DNA of 64,000 nt from Pulicaria dysenterica (GCA_947179395.2 OX359290.1:96875876-96939875), one strand, 5' to 3'. Shown: positions 11,071-22,290, counted from the first letter of the stretch. Made by a program: numbers and translations. Notes: a model not told the origin generated them from the letters alone.

Positions 11071-14000
11071 ATGGCCAGATGGTCTTGCGATTTCAGATAC
11101 CTTCTTATCCTAGTTGCAATCGCGTTCATCTACACACAGGTTAGATATAATTTCGATCTTTTTCTCTCAGATTGAGTAAGTTTGTGCTACAAATTGATTG
11201 GGGGTCCATCTTTCCAAACCTAATCGCGATCCTCAATTTGATTATAATCTATGTTGATGTTTTATGCATCTTTCTTGTTTTACTCGATAGACGTTTTTTT
11301 GAAGATAGTGTCACATTCTTGAAAGAGGGGAAAACTTACCTTATTGGGTTCTTTAGACTTCAATTTGCAAATCTTGGACATTTGATTTGAAGCCTCGTGA
11401 TTTTCCTGATTAGTGTTCTTTAATTCTGTTTAACTTTGATATCTTTTAATCAAATTTTTCGTCAGGTGAGACTGTTTGCAACACAATCTGAGTACACAGA
11501 CAGAGTTGCAGATGCAGTAAGTGTACCCCTTTGTTTGTGTCCCTTTTCTGGTTCTATTTCTGTAGAATAATAAGTTCTTTAGTTAGAAAACGGATCATAA
11601 CAGGTGGAAGCAGAAAATCATTGCAGGAATCAGATGCGGTTACTAATTGGTCAAATAGGCATGCATCAGGAAAATATTGTGGTCTTGGAAGGTATTGGAC
11701 CTCATTCAATACAGTCTTTTCATTTTTTTTTTTCATTATGATTTTCTCATATCCTATCACTTCTATACATTGTTAATGTCGAATTATGCTCTGAAATCTG
11801 GTATAGCTTATGTTGCATCGCGATCCCACTACATCAAGGACTCGAAATAGTTCTGGTTTTTGTGTGGCTTGATCTATGTCGACTTCGTGAGTCGCGACGC
11901 CAAGTTCTTTAACTGCGGTGCAATCTGTTCCTATTTTCTTGGCAGTCTCCTATTTCTTATGACTGTCTATAGGTTTTTGAGTAGATTTAAGATTCTAGTG
12001 ATTTGCCTATATATATGGCACTAGAGCGGTGTTTTTCATAATCTTTCCATTATTATTATCTCCCATTAGTATTGTCAGATCTAGTAAGCCTTTGTAACCT
12101 TTTATCGAATTTATTTTAGTATTGTGACTACTAATGGGTCAAGTAGACTTCAAGCCAAGGATAATTAGTTCAGTGTCGATCTAAAGAAAAGGGTTCTCGG
12201 AGTAAGAAGGGTCAATCCAAATCTAGTGGCTGATGAAGGACAAGAATTGCATGTTTTGTCATAAAGATGGCCACGAGATTTTTTTGAGTGTTGTAAGTTG
12301 CAAAACAAAGAGGAGAATACACGAAGGATGAATTGGCTAATTGTACTCTTGAAACAGCTTGGAGGGTGAAGTCCTCGTGGTTGTCACCAAGTGTACCAAG
12401 GCCTTGGGTTCAAGTCCTGTAGTGGATAAGGTGTAGATTTAGGAGTAGGTTTAGGGTTGTATGAGCTTTGCTGAACAAAAAAAAGGGTACCAAAATACCA
12501 GTTATCAGTGGATTCTCGACTCGGCTTGTACCTATCATATGTGTGCCCACCTACTATGGTTCACCACCTTCTAGCAGGTTTGCTGATTTTGCTAACACAG
12601 TTGCTTATGTGTTTTCCGTAGCCGAGGAAATTGAATATTATCATGAGCCATCATCCTATTCTGAGACAATTTCTAATCCTGATTCTGACAAATGGATAAC
12701 CGCTATGCAGAAAGGAATGGAAGGAAGCCTGTAAACAAGCCATGGCTTAAAGGCTTGTATGGGGAGCTGTGTGGTGATTTTGTCCAGTACTATACACCTT
12801 ACAAAGGATTTCATGTTCCATGAGCGAACAAAGCACATTGTCATCCAACTCCATTTCATCAGAAATGGCAAAGCCAATTCTGACAACCAAGTTTAGAATC
12901 TGTTCATTGGTTGGTGTTCAATGTTAAGTCCTTAGGGACTTATGTGTGCACTGTATATATTATTTGATTTCTTGTGAGGTTTAAAGGTTATGCTGCTGAA
13001 AGATCCATTTTGTCTCAAGGTGGACTTTGTTGAATTATGCTCCGAAATATGGTATAACTCACACGCCAAAGACGCGAAATAGTCCAGTAATTGCAACGCG
13101 ATCTTAGTAGAAGTCTTTTCCTATTTTATTGGCAGCCTCCTACTAAGACTGCATATGGGTTTCCGAGATAATTCAGGATTCTAATTTATTTGCCTCTATA
13201 TCTATGATATTAGATTCATAATCTTTTCATTATTATTATCTACCCTTAGCATTGTGGGTTCTAGTAAGCCTTTGTAACCTTTACACGAATCTATTATAGT
13301 GTTCTTTACGGTTTCCCCTGCTTTAGGGTTTCCACTCAATCCTCACGTGTTCTTATATTGTGTTCTTAGTGCTCATCATAGCACAAATTCAAAACAGTTT
13401 ATCATGATTAGATTTTATTCTTTGTTGTTAATTACACGTTCTATACTTCTATATCTATTCTTGGTGTTTCAGAAAAAGTAAAAAGTCAAGAACAGGAGTG
13501 TGAACGATTGAGGGCAGTTGTTCAAGATCTTGAAAGTAAGTTCATAACAGATTCTCTCTTTTTCTATTTCGTTAAGGAAGTTGTCTGCTCTGATTCTCTG
13601 AATAACATAATGCTTCTTCTTTGTTTACATCATAAAAATATGGATAGATTTTCATACTAGTTTCGAAAAGCAGATAATAAGAAGAGGTTTACTTTATAAA
13701 AAATGAAGAAATTTATCTTCTCAATTTACAGAAAAAGGCGTGAAAAGTTTGACACAGGACACACAGGTATGGATAATTGAATCAGTTTTATTTTATTTTT
13801 ATTCTTTTTCTTGTTTGTGGATCATTATCTTATATATAACAAATGCATGTACGTCATCATTCTAGGCGCCAGTGGCAGCTGTTGTGATTATGGCATGCAA
13901 TCGTGCTGATTATCTGGAAAGGACCATCAATTCTATCCTAAAGTATGTTTTATGTAAATATAGTCTTATGTTTATATTTACCATAAGTCAATTGAAACCT

Positions 14001-16409
14001 CAATGGGATAATTATTGTGCCATCCTTCATTATTTTCAGGTATCATAGTTCTGTTGCGTTAAGGTTTCCACTTTTTGTATCCCAGGTATGTATAAAACTT
14101 TTGTTGTTGGAACATTAATTCAGGTTGCCTAGTCTTAGCTGCCATTCCAATTTTATCAGGTAAGTTATTAACTATCTCTTTAAATATTAATATTTTCAGG
14201 ATGGGTCAAATGCTGATGTTAGAACAAAGGCAATGGGTTATAATCAGCTGACCTACATGCAGGTAAATTGTATCGCTTAAGTAATGATATGCGTGCCAAT
14301 AAGAGGTTGCTATATTACCTAAAATCAGGTTAAATAGGGTCCTATGTTAATTCTAATGTTTAAATGAGTAACTTTTAATCTTGGTTAGATATATAATATG
14401 ATGAAAGTGACCCAACGTGTATTTACAAGAAGATCTGATAATCATATTTAATACGTTAACTATATATAAGATTCATTGGAAAAAGAACCAAAAAAAGTTG
14501 CGGGTCAACCTGACCTGACCTGTTCTAAATCACCCTTTCTAACACGAACCCATATTGACCTGTCACCCACCCATCTGACCAGATTTTGCCACCTCTAGCT
14601 TCAACATGTTAATGTTTATGTCCAATTTTGTTTCAGCACTTGGATTATGAACCTGTACTAACTGAGAGGCCTGGGGAGTTAATTGCTTATTACAAGATTG
14701 CACGTAAGAAAAGTTAAAAATATATGCAGTTCTATTCTGCCTCTTGCAGGGGATGATCTTCTCCCCATGTATTACCAACTTACTACCATATTTTCAGGTC
14801 ACTACAAGTGGGCACTGGATCAGTTGTTTTACAAACATAATTTTAACCGGGTCATTATACTTGAAGGCATGGACTTTAAGTCTTTAATGTATATCGATTC
14901 GTTTTAGTTTGTTGTGGGTATTTGTAAACGACAAGCTGAGAATCGTCATTTATTGGATGCAGATGATATGGAGATTGCTCCTGATTTTTTTAATTATTTT
15001 GAAGTTGGAGCAAATCTACTTGATAAAGATAAGTAAGTCTTCTGCATAAACTATGATGACATATGCTATACTTTGTTTTTATAAGCTTCCATAGTTTTTT
15101 TTCTTAAAAATCTCAATTTTGGAATTCTTTTTGTTAAAACCATGATAGGTCAATCATGGCCATCTCCTCATGGAATGACAACGGGCAAAAACAGTTTGTG
15201 CATGATCCTTGTAAGTCTAGCTTTGTTTAACACATTTTTTATAAACTCTTTGCTTACTTTAATCACTAAATTTTTTTTTTCCTTTTCTTAATTCTCCAAA
15301 AACGAACATTCTGCAGATGCATTGTATCGGTCAGATTTTTTCCCTGGTCTTGGATGGATGCTATCTAAACCTACATGGGATGAGCTTTCTCCAAAGTGGC
15401 CAAAGGCATATCCTTTTCAACAAATTGTGCTGTGTCTTGTGGTTCAAACTTAATTTCTTAAAGATATGTGTAATTTATATAATTTGAGTGGGAATATTCT
15501 TTGACAAAATATTACTTACTGGGATGACTGGCTAAGATTAAAAGAGAATCACAAAGGCCGACAGTTTATTCGTCCAGAAGTATGCAGGACTTACAATTTT
15601 GGGGAGCATGTAGGTATCTTCTATCAACTTTTTGGTTTATTCGACCTTTTAGAGATGAAACGTAATCTGCATCTGACACTTTCATTGATTGATTACTTCT
15701 ATCTGTTACCTTTTTCCAGGGTTCTAGTCTGGGACAGTTCTTCCAGCAATATCTTAAACCTATCAAACTGAATGATGTCCAGGTATCTAGCAACTTAAAT
15801 TTTCTGTATCTAATTCATGGCTACTGGCCTTTAATACTTGTGTCATATCATTTGTTAATCATGTTTGTTAACAGGTTAAGTGGAAGTCTATGGACTTAAG
15901 CTACCTAATGGAGGTATGCATTTCAAATTATAAGTCATTTAAGAAGTGAAAGGTAGTTGAAACAGATGACCATTTTGAATATTCATGGTAAGACTTGTGA
16001 TTTCTTTTTTCTGCAGGATAAGTTTGCAAAGCATTTTGCATACCTGCTGAAAAGCGCAAAGCCTCTTTATGGAACTGATCTTGTTTTAAAGACAAAAAAT
16101 GTGCATGGAGATGTGCGTGTACATTATAGAGATCAATCGCATTTTGAAAACATAGCCCGCCAATTTGGAATTTTTGAAGAATGGAAGGTATTGCATTTCC
16201 ATGTCTAAAAGTTGTCTTTTTCTCCCCCTATTTTTTATGATTAATAAATAAGCTTACAGTTAATAATAACACATGTTTTATACTTTATTAAGGATGGCAT
16301 ACCAAGGACTGCATATAAGGGAGTTGTTGTTTTCCGACACGAAACTCTAAAGCGAGTATTTCTTGTTGGGCCAAATTCGCTCAGACAGTTGGGGATCCAA
16401 AACGCTTAA
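11071..16409 (+). CDS. CGL1: Alpha-1,3-mannosyl-glycoprotein 2-beta-N-acetylglucosaminyltransferase (GnT I)
   Basis: Eighteen exons: 11071-11139, 11466-11516, 11604-11691, 13473-13535, 13732-13766, 13866-13942, 14040-14085, 14200-14262, 14637-14703, 14798-14866, 14963-15032, 15149-15210, 15317-15407, 15516-15609, 15720-15782, 15875-15913, 16017-16187, 16293-16409. They join in frame to 444 residues, the length of Arabidopsis CGL1. GnT I is a Golgi enzyme that transfers GlcNAc from UDP-GlcNAc to Man5GlcNAc2, the gate to complex N-glycans. The protein has a short cytosolic tail, one N-terminal membrane anchor (about residues 8-23), a stem, and a GT13 catalytic domain. That domain contains APVAAVVIMACNRADYLERT, the metal-binding VIILEDDMEIAPDFF, and YWDDWLRLKENHKGRQF. 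Intron 3 is large because of a Copia remnant, intron 10 has a GC donor and intron 13 is U12-type. Confidence 0.95.
11772..13305 (+). mobile_element. Decayed Copia LTR retrotransposon in intron 3 of GnT I
   Basis: Two diverged direct repeats (about 11772-12126 and 13026-13303) share GAATTATGCTC-GAAAT, CCTATTTT-TTGGCAG, ATAATCTTT-CATTATTATTATC and CTAGTAAGCCTTTGTAACC, and look like old LTRs. Between them lie a Copia gag zinc-knuckle relic (C-M-F-C-H-K-D-G-H, about 12245-12285). A Copia pol-type fragment (EPSSYSETISNPDSDKWITA, about 12640-12705) follows, both on the plus strand and separated by stops. Most of pol is deleted. The insertion explains the 1,781-base intron. Confidence 0.7.
14297..14600. 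repeat. hAT-like MITE remnant in intron 8 of GnT I
   Basis: The right part is rich in GACCTG/GGGTCAACC and ends GATTTTGCCACCTCTA. On the other strand this is TAGAGGTGGCAAAATC, a common non-autonomous hAT terminus. The left end was not defined. Confidence 0.4.
14867..14962 (+). other. GC-donor intron (intron 10) of GnT I
   Basis: The conserved metal-binding sequence VIILEDDMEIAPDFF is formed only if the exon ends ...CTTGAAG at 14866 and resumes ATGATATGG at 14963. This gives an intron starting GCATGG and ending GATGCAG. The donor matches the GC consensus poorly after the first three bases. No GT donor gives the same product. Confidence 0.75.
15408..15515 (+). other. U12-type AT-AC intron (intron 13) of GnT I
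   Basis: The donor is ATATCCTTTT, the exact U12-type AT-AC 5' splice-site consensus. A branch-site-like TTCTTTGAC (15497-15505; consensus TTCCTTRAC) places the branch A at 15504, 11 bases before the terminal AC (ATTAC, ending 15515). Joining the flanks gives ...PKA-YWDDWLRL in frame, the conserved GnT I sequence. No GT-AG alternative fits. This intron is predicted to be removed by the minor spliceosome. Confidence 0.92.
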
Positions 16410-16587
16410 ATCCTTTTGGCACCAGATGTTTCAAGTTGTTATGGTGTCTAATTACTTTTATGGTAAAACATAGCTGCCGATACATATAGGTGCCAACTCG
16501 TGGCAATAGTTTTGTAATTATTTTTAGAAGAGTCGGTGACATTTTACTACTTAACTATGAGGGTTAATTTCCACTTTCCATGCTTAG

Positions 16588-18065
16588 CTAAGGAATAGAA
16601 AGATGGCCTTGTGCCACAAGAGATGTGATGCAGTCATCAAACATCTCTTGAATTGACTTGAACTTGAACCCTAAGCTCTTTATCTTTGTGGTGTTAAACT
16701 CGTAATATGGTCGTTCAAGCTGCTCAAACCTGCAAAATAACCTTTATTCAATCTTGAACATTTCTGGCTTTTTGTCTACTTGAAAAAGTAAGAATATAGT
16801 TTTAGTACCTCTTTGGAATAGGTAGTGTGGGATAGCGCGCTGAGAGAATTGACACGAGTTCATCATTATCGATGACCGTTGAACTGCATAAGTATCGCCC
16901 TTCAGCTTGTTCATTTTCATAAACTAGGATATGGCAAAGAGCAACATCATCTATATGAACATATCCCATCCTTCCATGCCAGTGAAACCTCTCTGCTTCC
17001 CCTGTTTCACTCAAATTTTCAACAAATGTATTTAGCCATTGTTCACTCAAATAATGTTATCACAATAAAAAGTTCAATCTATTTGAACAAATAAGTTGAA
17101 ATTGTCACCTTCATAACTGACCTTGAAGCAAGCCTAGGATATCCGATGCTGTAGAACATAAAGTAGGAGGTAGGCTCGGTCCAACCACAAACGATGGAAT
17201 AACAGTCACGAGATTGATGCGATTCTCGTTGCAGTACTCCCATGCTGCCTTTTCTGCCATGGTTTTTGATAATACATACCAAATCTGAAGTTTTTCACAG
17301 AGTTCAACAGAGCTCCAAGATGACTCATCTAAAGGTATGGCAGGGTCAAACTTGTCTTTTACCCTCACAGTGGAAGACGATGAGGTGAGAACCACTCGTC
17401 TTAGCGACGAGTTCTTTTTACACGAACGTAGAACGTTTAGTGTTCCGTTCACAGCCGGCTTCAAGATCTCCTCCTGAAAATGTGCATATTAAGGAAAAAG
17501 ATGGCATTATGATTTAGATTTGAAAGTAGAAACATACCCTTGGATCAGATGTATGTCCAATGACAGGGGAAGCCATGTGAAAAACACCCTCACACCCCAT
17601 GATTGCATCGTCAAAGCTTCCTTCTTCTGTTAATTCAGCTTTCGTAAGACGAAGCCTCTCCTTTGCTCCTTGCAAGTTCCACAAGTGAGCAAGTTTCGCG
17701 TCATTTCCTACAATTTTAAGCACAAAATATGTTGTGGTTTGACTTTTTATTCAAAGTTTTTAAGTTTCTTACAAGCAAAATGCACATCAAGCAACATTAA
17801 GCCTGTTTGACCTTCTCTTGGTGGCTAAAAGTTTTTTTCTTCTTAATTTTACCTATCGGCTCTATTATTATAGATGCAATACATCCTAATATAATTAAAT
17901 AGGTAAAGATTTCTATGTCTAGCATTAAGCAAATGCACAATATGAACATATACCAGGGTCTCTAACGGTGCCGATGACATGATAACCCAATAACAAGAGT
18001 CGTTTGATAAGCCAAGAAGCGAGGAAGCCTGATGCACCGGTTACACAGACCGTGCCATGATCCAT
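16588..18065 (-). CDS. TKPR1: Tetraketide alpha-pyrone reductase 1-like (TKPR1/DRL1)
   Basis: Coding exons on the minus strand are 18065-17954, 17707-17538, 17473-17122, 17001-16809 and 16729-16588, giving 322 residues; Arabidopsis TKPR1 is about 326. It is a short-chain/DFR-like reductase: an N-terminal NAD(P)-binding VTGASGFLASWLIKRLL, then GVFHMASPV, a VVLTSSSSTVR strand carrying the catalytic Ser, and the WYVLSK motif with catalytic Tyr and Lys. PSFVVGPSLPP follows, and a C-terminal PYYEFNTTKIKSLGFKFKSI. TKPR1 reduces tetraketide alpha-pyrones made by PKSA/PKSB in the tapetum, supplying sporopollenin for pollen exine. An in-frame upstream ATG at 18140 would add a low-complexity YIYIYI extension; the start at 18065 (MDHGTVCVTG) matches the family. 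A cinnamoyl-CoA reductase-like relative is the main alternative. Confidence 0.88.
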
Positions 18066-18179
18066 CCTTTTTATGAGATCAAATGTGTGATCTTCCCTGA
18101 TATATATATATATATAACTGCCAATGGCCTCAACGTTCACTAGGTGATATGAAGAGAAGTTAAGTCACATGATGCTTGT

Positions 18180-18768
18180 GATGTATGTTTATATGAAAAA
18201 CATGACATAATTTTGATTTTAAGGTGGAAAAAGGAAAACTGTTGGAAGATATTTTCTAGTGAGTTACTTTATTGCATTACATTTGGGTTGGTGGTTTTGG
18301 TAATTATGCTTAATAATAATACCTTGAGCTGGTATCTATTCTATATGACATCTTTTTAATGAGGCTAATTTTTCAGTCAATACAGGGCCCAACTATGGGT
18401 CTAATACTCTAATCTTTGTCATGCATTAATACATTAATAATGAAAAAAAAAGGTTAAAAGAAAGTGTTTGGTTTTAAAACATAAAAAGACTTAAAGTCTT
18501 GTTCTATATCTTTAAGATAAGATATGGCTTAAAATTTTGAAGTTTGCGATGATTTGTATGATTGAAGTGATAATTTATTACTAAATTTAAATGAACAATA
18601 AGGTGCACTAAAGATTTATATCATATCGTAAACAAACAGTTTTTAAAACTGCTCCTTTAATGTTTGGACTGTATGCTTCAAATATGATGCATAATTTAGT
18701 ATCAATTTAAATTTTATATCAGTTTAGATATAACCTTATCCTATATATAATATAAATTTATAATATAG
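18180..18768. other. AT-rich promoter-side region of the TKPR1-like gene
   Basis: No gene or recognisable element was found between the upstream side of the reductase gene and the Gypsy LTR. The LTR boundary lies about 700 bases upstream of the reductase start codon. Confidence 0.5.
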
Positions 18769-20976
18769 TGTAACACCCTAATTTAGGGCCTAGTAGTAGA
18801 TAGTTGTACCTTGTGTTTGTGTAGTTGTACATTGACGTTAAACAAGTTGTTTAAGTTGTTTTGTTGATTAATTGTTGTTATTTGTTGGTACACGTGGTTA
18901 TGTGGTTAAAGTTGAAAATGTGTCGTTAATAGATAGAGTTGGTTAATAATTGAACGGTTTCAGTTAATGATTCCGAAAATATCTCCGTTAGTTAAAACGG
19001 ATAAACCCAAGTCGTGTTTTAAGTTGAATAGGAGAACAAAATACCGTCGTAGGGGTATTAGAGTTACTTGGGTCGGTTTGTGTGTTTCCCTTATCCCCTG
19101 GGGACACACACTACACACACAAATACACACACAAACATACGCAAAACACACACACAACTCTCGTTAGTTCTCAAAGGTGAAAACAAGAAGGAAGCAATCT
19201 GATTTGGTGGATTAAGTAACATAGATTTGGTTCTACAGTTAGTAATCTCCATCCTTGTTGTAAGTTTTCTTCTTAAGTCTAGTTCTTAAGTGGTGTGTGT
19301 GAAATGATTCAAATTGAAGGTGAAATTGAGGAGTTAGTGATAGTTTTGAGTCAAGAATCATGTAATAAGGTGTATAAGATGTTAAACAACATGTGGTAAT
19401 GTTAGAAGTCGAGTTTTGGTCGATAAAAATGGTGAAAAACGCGAGTTTCAGGCCTGGTTCGCGAACAGAGACGAAGGCTCGCTGTGCAGGAACCTCCTAC
19501 CCCCGTAGGAGAATGTTCCTACGGCCGTAGGAGGGGTGTTTTTCAGATTTGTAGAAATTTAGTTCCTACCCCTGTAGGAGAATGTTCCTGCGGCCGTAGG
19601 AAGATGTTTTTCAGGAATATTAAAATTAAGCCTTCTTTGGCCGTAGGAAAAGGTTTCTGCGGCCGTAGGAGGGTATTTTGTGTATTTTATGTGGTTTCCC
19701 ACCTACGGGTGAAGGAAAGAAGCCTACGGGCGTGGGTACATAACCTACGACCGTTGGTACCCAATGAATCACTCCTACGGGCGTAGGGTATGGTCCTTAC
19801 GGCCGTAGGGTATGGTTTCTTGGAAAGGAACTCTTGCGGGCGTAGGATGTATTCCTACGGCCGTAGGAGGTGTTTGGAAGGTGTCCTGCGGCCGTAGGAC
19901 ACATCTACTGCGGCCGTAGGAGCTGTTCCAGGTTACTTGTTGCTTGTTGTTCGTTGTACGTTTATGTAGAAGCATTGATAGTACTTTTAGACGTTGACTG
20001 AACCTACACATGATGTGTTAGGTGATTCGGACGATTCCGTGTGCTTCTAGGATTCCCGAATTCATATCTGCCTCCTGTAATCTCGAGGTGAGTACCGATT
20101 TTCCCATGAGTCTCGGTAAGTAGCGTTGTCTGTTGTTTGTTGACATATGTTATTGATGTCGCACACGTGCGTATATGAGGTATGTTATTCATGTTGTTGT
20201 ATATTGTTGCCATGCTAAGTTGCTTTACACGTTGGTTATGAATCGCATGCGTATAGTTGAACCCGCTACGGGTAGTAGTTGTGTGTTGTATTGGTCCGGA
20301 CTGTTGATGACATGGTTAAGGTCAGCTTTCTTCCCGAAGGCTGGATCCCTTTGATGGAATAACGGGGATCAACGGTACTCGGTGTGCAGCACGCCGGGGT
20401 GGTCTTACAAACTGCCGCTCCTTAACGTGAGTTGGGATCTTAGCTTTCGTTGAGATCCGAGATGTTGAGCTTCGAGTTTTGTAACGCGTTTGGTGGTCCC
20501 CAGTTTGAATCGTTGAGCGGGGCTTCCCACCCTGCAAGATATGATTCCTACTGACTCGTTGGCGCGACGCTATGTGTTAGGATAGCCTTATGTGCTGTCC
20601 CGTAGTTGGGATAACCTGCTTATTGATGCTTATGTGTAAATCTGTGCTCACTAGCTAGTTGTAGCTAACAGTGCCTGAATTTCCCTTTTTGCAGGTGCGT
20701 AGTTGTTGGCCTATGTGAGGCGGGACTTGTTGGTAGCGGTTGTAAATATCTTTTGCGGAACACTGCTCGTTGTATATATGTGATCCGATGGTCGGTAGTT
20801 GTCGGTTTAGTTGGTAACACCTGACTGTTGAACTTGGCATATTTTTGTTGTATTATAACTGCCGAGTCAGTTAACACTTATCATGTTTTGTTAATGACGT
20901 TTACTTCCGCTTCGCGTTTTAATTTAAAAAGCTTAAATTTTTCCCTAATTTTAAGCGCGTGAAAACCGGTGTTACA
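18769..20976 (+). repeat. Gypsy 5' LTR, 2.2 kb
   Basis: It begins TGTAACACCCTAATTTAGG and ends AAACCGGTGTTACA. The termini TGTAACACC and GGTGTTACA form an inverted repeat, and the primer binding site follows at once. It holds a CA-rich stretch (19105-19155) and the palindrome array at 19490-19925. No matching second copy occurs in the window. Confidence 0.82.
19490..19925. repeat. Array of about 15 CCTACGGCCGTAGG palindromes inside the LTR
   Basis: Units of the form CCTACGGCCGTAGG, perfect or with one to three changes (CCTACCCCCGTAGG, CCTGCGGCCGTAGG, CCTACGGGCGTAGG), recur about every 20-45 bases. At least 15 units can be counted. Each is a dyad with a CpG-containing core. The block stands out in GC content from the rest of the LTR. 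Confidence 0.88.
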
Positions 20977-20993
20977 ATTAGGTATCAGAGCCT
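20977..20993 (+). other. Primer binding site, initiator tRNA-Met type
   Basis: ATTAGGTATCAGAGCCT directly follows the LTR. GGTATCAGAGC matches the complement of the 3' end of plant tRNA-iMet (TGGTATCAGAGC) except for the first base. Confidence 0.75.
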
Positions 20994-21197
20994 AAGTTTG
21001 AGGAATTGGGTACTCGTTGGAGTATTCAATCTCAAGCTCGGGCCCGACCATCGTTAAGTGTTCCTAGTTGGATATTTGGGGTTGAGTATGAGCGTTATGT
21101 GGTAGTTGTATTTTGTAAACTAACTTGTATCGTTAGTAGTTGTTGAGTAAGTAGAGTGATAAACGTTGTTTCCGTGTATGTAGTAAGTTGATATAGA

Positions 21198-21870
21198 ATG
21201 ACAGAGCGACGCGTTAACACGGAAGAGCCTCTTAAGCGTATGGAGGATGAAGCTTCAAGCGTTCATCCTGAAGCTGAGGAGGGATCGGCCCCGTATGAGG
21301 ACGAGCCGCTAAGGCAAGATCCAAATCAGGCAGCACGTATTGTACGTCTGGAGGAAGAGCTCCGACTCTCTAGGGAGCTGTTGTTAGCGGCAATGCAGGG
21401 TCAGAAAAAAAAAGAAGTGTTCATATAAGAAGTTTCGCTCTTGCGGTCCGAAGGAGTTTGAGGGAGATGACGGTCCTTCAGATACCGCGCGATGGCTCCG
21501 AGAGACTGATCAGGTGTTTGACTCCTGTGATTGTGAACCAGAGTATCGTGTCAAATACGCGACATGGATGTTGAAGGGTAGTGCCTTGTTTTGGTGGGAT
21601 TCTGTGAAAGCGACGTTGAGTAAAGAGGTTGTTGCTGCTATGACATGGGAGCAGTTCGCTGAAAAGGTGACTAGACGGTATTGTACGGATTATGATATGG
21701 AAAAGATGGAAAGAGAGTTTAATGCTCTGCGTAAGGGAGTCAAGTCGGTGGATGTTCTGATTCAAGCCTTTATTGATAAAGTAAGGTTTATTCCTAGCTT
21801 GGCGACGGATGAGGCTGCGAAAATGAGAAAGTTTGTGGGAAAGTTGCCTGCTGATTACCGCGCTCATGTT
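21198..21870 (+). pseudogene. Gypsy gag, frameshifted and truncated
   Basis: The first part (21198-21428) encodes an acidic N terminus with a helical stretch ARIVRLEEELRLSRELLLAA. It goes out of frame at a run of A bases near 21402-21411. In the next frame it continues with FEGDDGPSDTARWLRETDQV, YATWMLKGSALFWWDSVK and TWEQFAEKVTRRY, the conserved core of Retrotrans_gag capsid proteins. It ends ADYRAHVRV, where unrelated Helitron-like sequence begins; the zinc knuckle is missing. The protein would form the virus-like particle of an active element; this copy is not functional. Confidence 0.8.
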
Positions 21871-21873
21871 AGA

Positions 21874-22250
21874 GTGTCATATTACAATTTATACCAAAAC
21901 GTAGATAAAAATGAGACGATCGTAAATATATAATTATTTGTTCGTTAAACAAAATGTATCACAAGTTACTAAACATTATTTATAAACACCATATAATTAA
22001 TTATATTAATATACAATTTTTATAAAACCCCCTCACATTTTCTTAAAAAGCCCTCACATATTTTATAAAACCCCCTCATAATTTTCATTTAGGCCCCTCC
22101 CAATTGATTTAGATTTGAAATTCGATGACACATATCTTTCTAAAATTGTTTTTGAAATTAAATAATTTTGAAATTGAAGGTTGTGATTGGTTGATTGAGT
22201 TTCAATTTATGGTTATTTTAGGAAAATTTGCATGTCTTTTATATATAGAT

Positions 22251-22281
<31 letters not shown>

Positions 22282-22290
22282 TAGATATAG
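21874..22290 (-). mobile_element. Partial Helitron, 5' part, copy 2
   Basis: From GTGTCATATTACAATT onward the sequence parallels 10316-10721. Shared parts include CAAAACGTAGATAAAAAT, ATCAC/TAAGTTACTAAACAT, ATATACAATTTTTATAAAAC and a CCCCCTCAC repeat. Both copies end in an AGAT/GATA microsatellite (22250-22285). Only the 5' portion (on the minus strand) is present; its inner edge abuts the broken Gypsy gag. Confidence 0.65.

Larger units (their letters stand above)
18769..21877 (+). mobile_element. 5'-half of a Gypsy-type LTR retrotransposon
   Basis: A 2,208-bp LTR is followed by a tRNA-Met-type primer binding site and a frameshifted gag. It stops abruptly at about 21877, where Helitron-type sequence begins. 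No protease, reverse transcriptase, integrase or second LTR is present, so the element is truncated. Superfamily assignment rests on the Retrotrans_gag-type protein and the LTR form. Confidence 0.78.

Noticed and set aside
14683..14907. Continuous frame across exon 10 of GnT I into the next intron
   Set aside because: It results from not splicing the GC-donor intron; the conserved EDDMEIAPDFF continues at 14963.
18066..18140. Upstream in-frame ATG for the TKPR1-like protein
   Set aside because: Would add a YIYIYI run encoded by a TA repeat; the family starts near MDHGTVCVTG.
19484..20011. Frames of 78-100 codons on both strands in the Gypsy LTR
   Set aside because: They arise because the GC-rich palindrome array lacks stops; no family resemblance.
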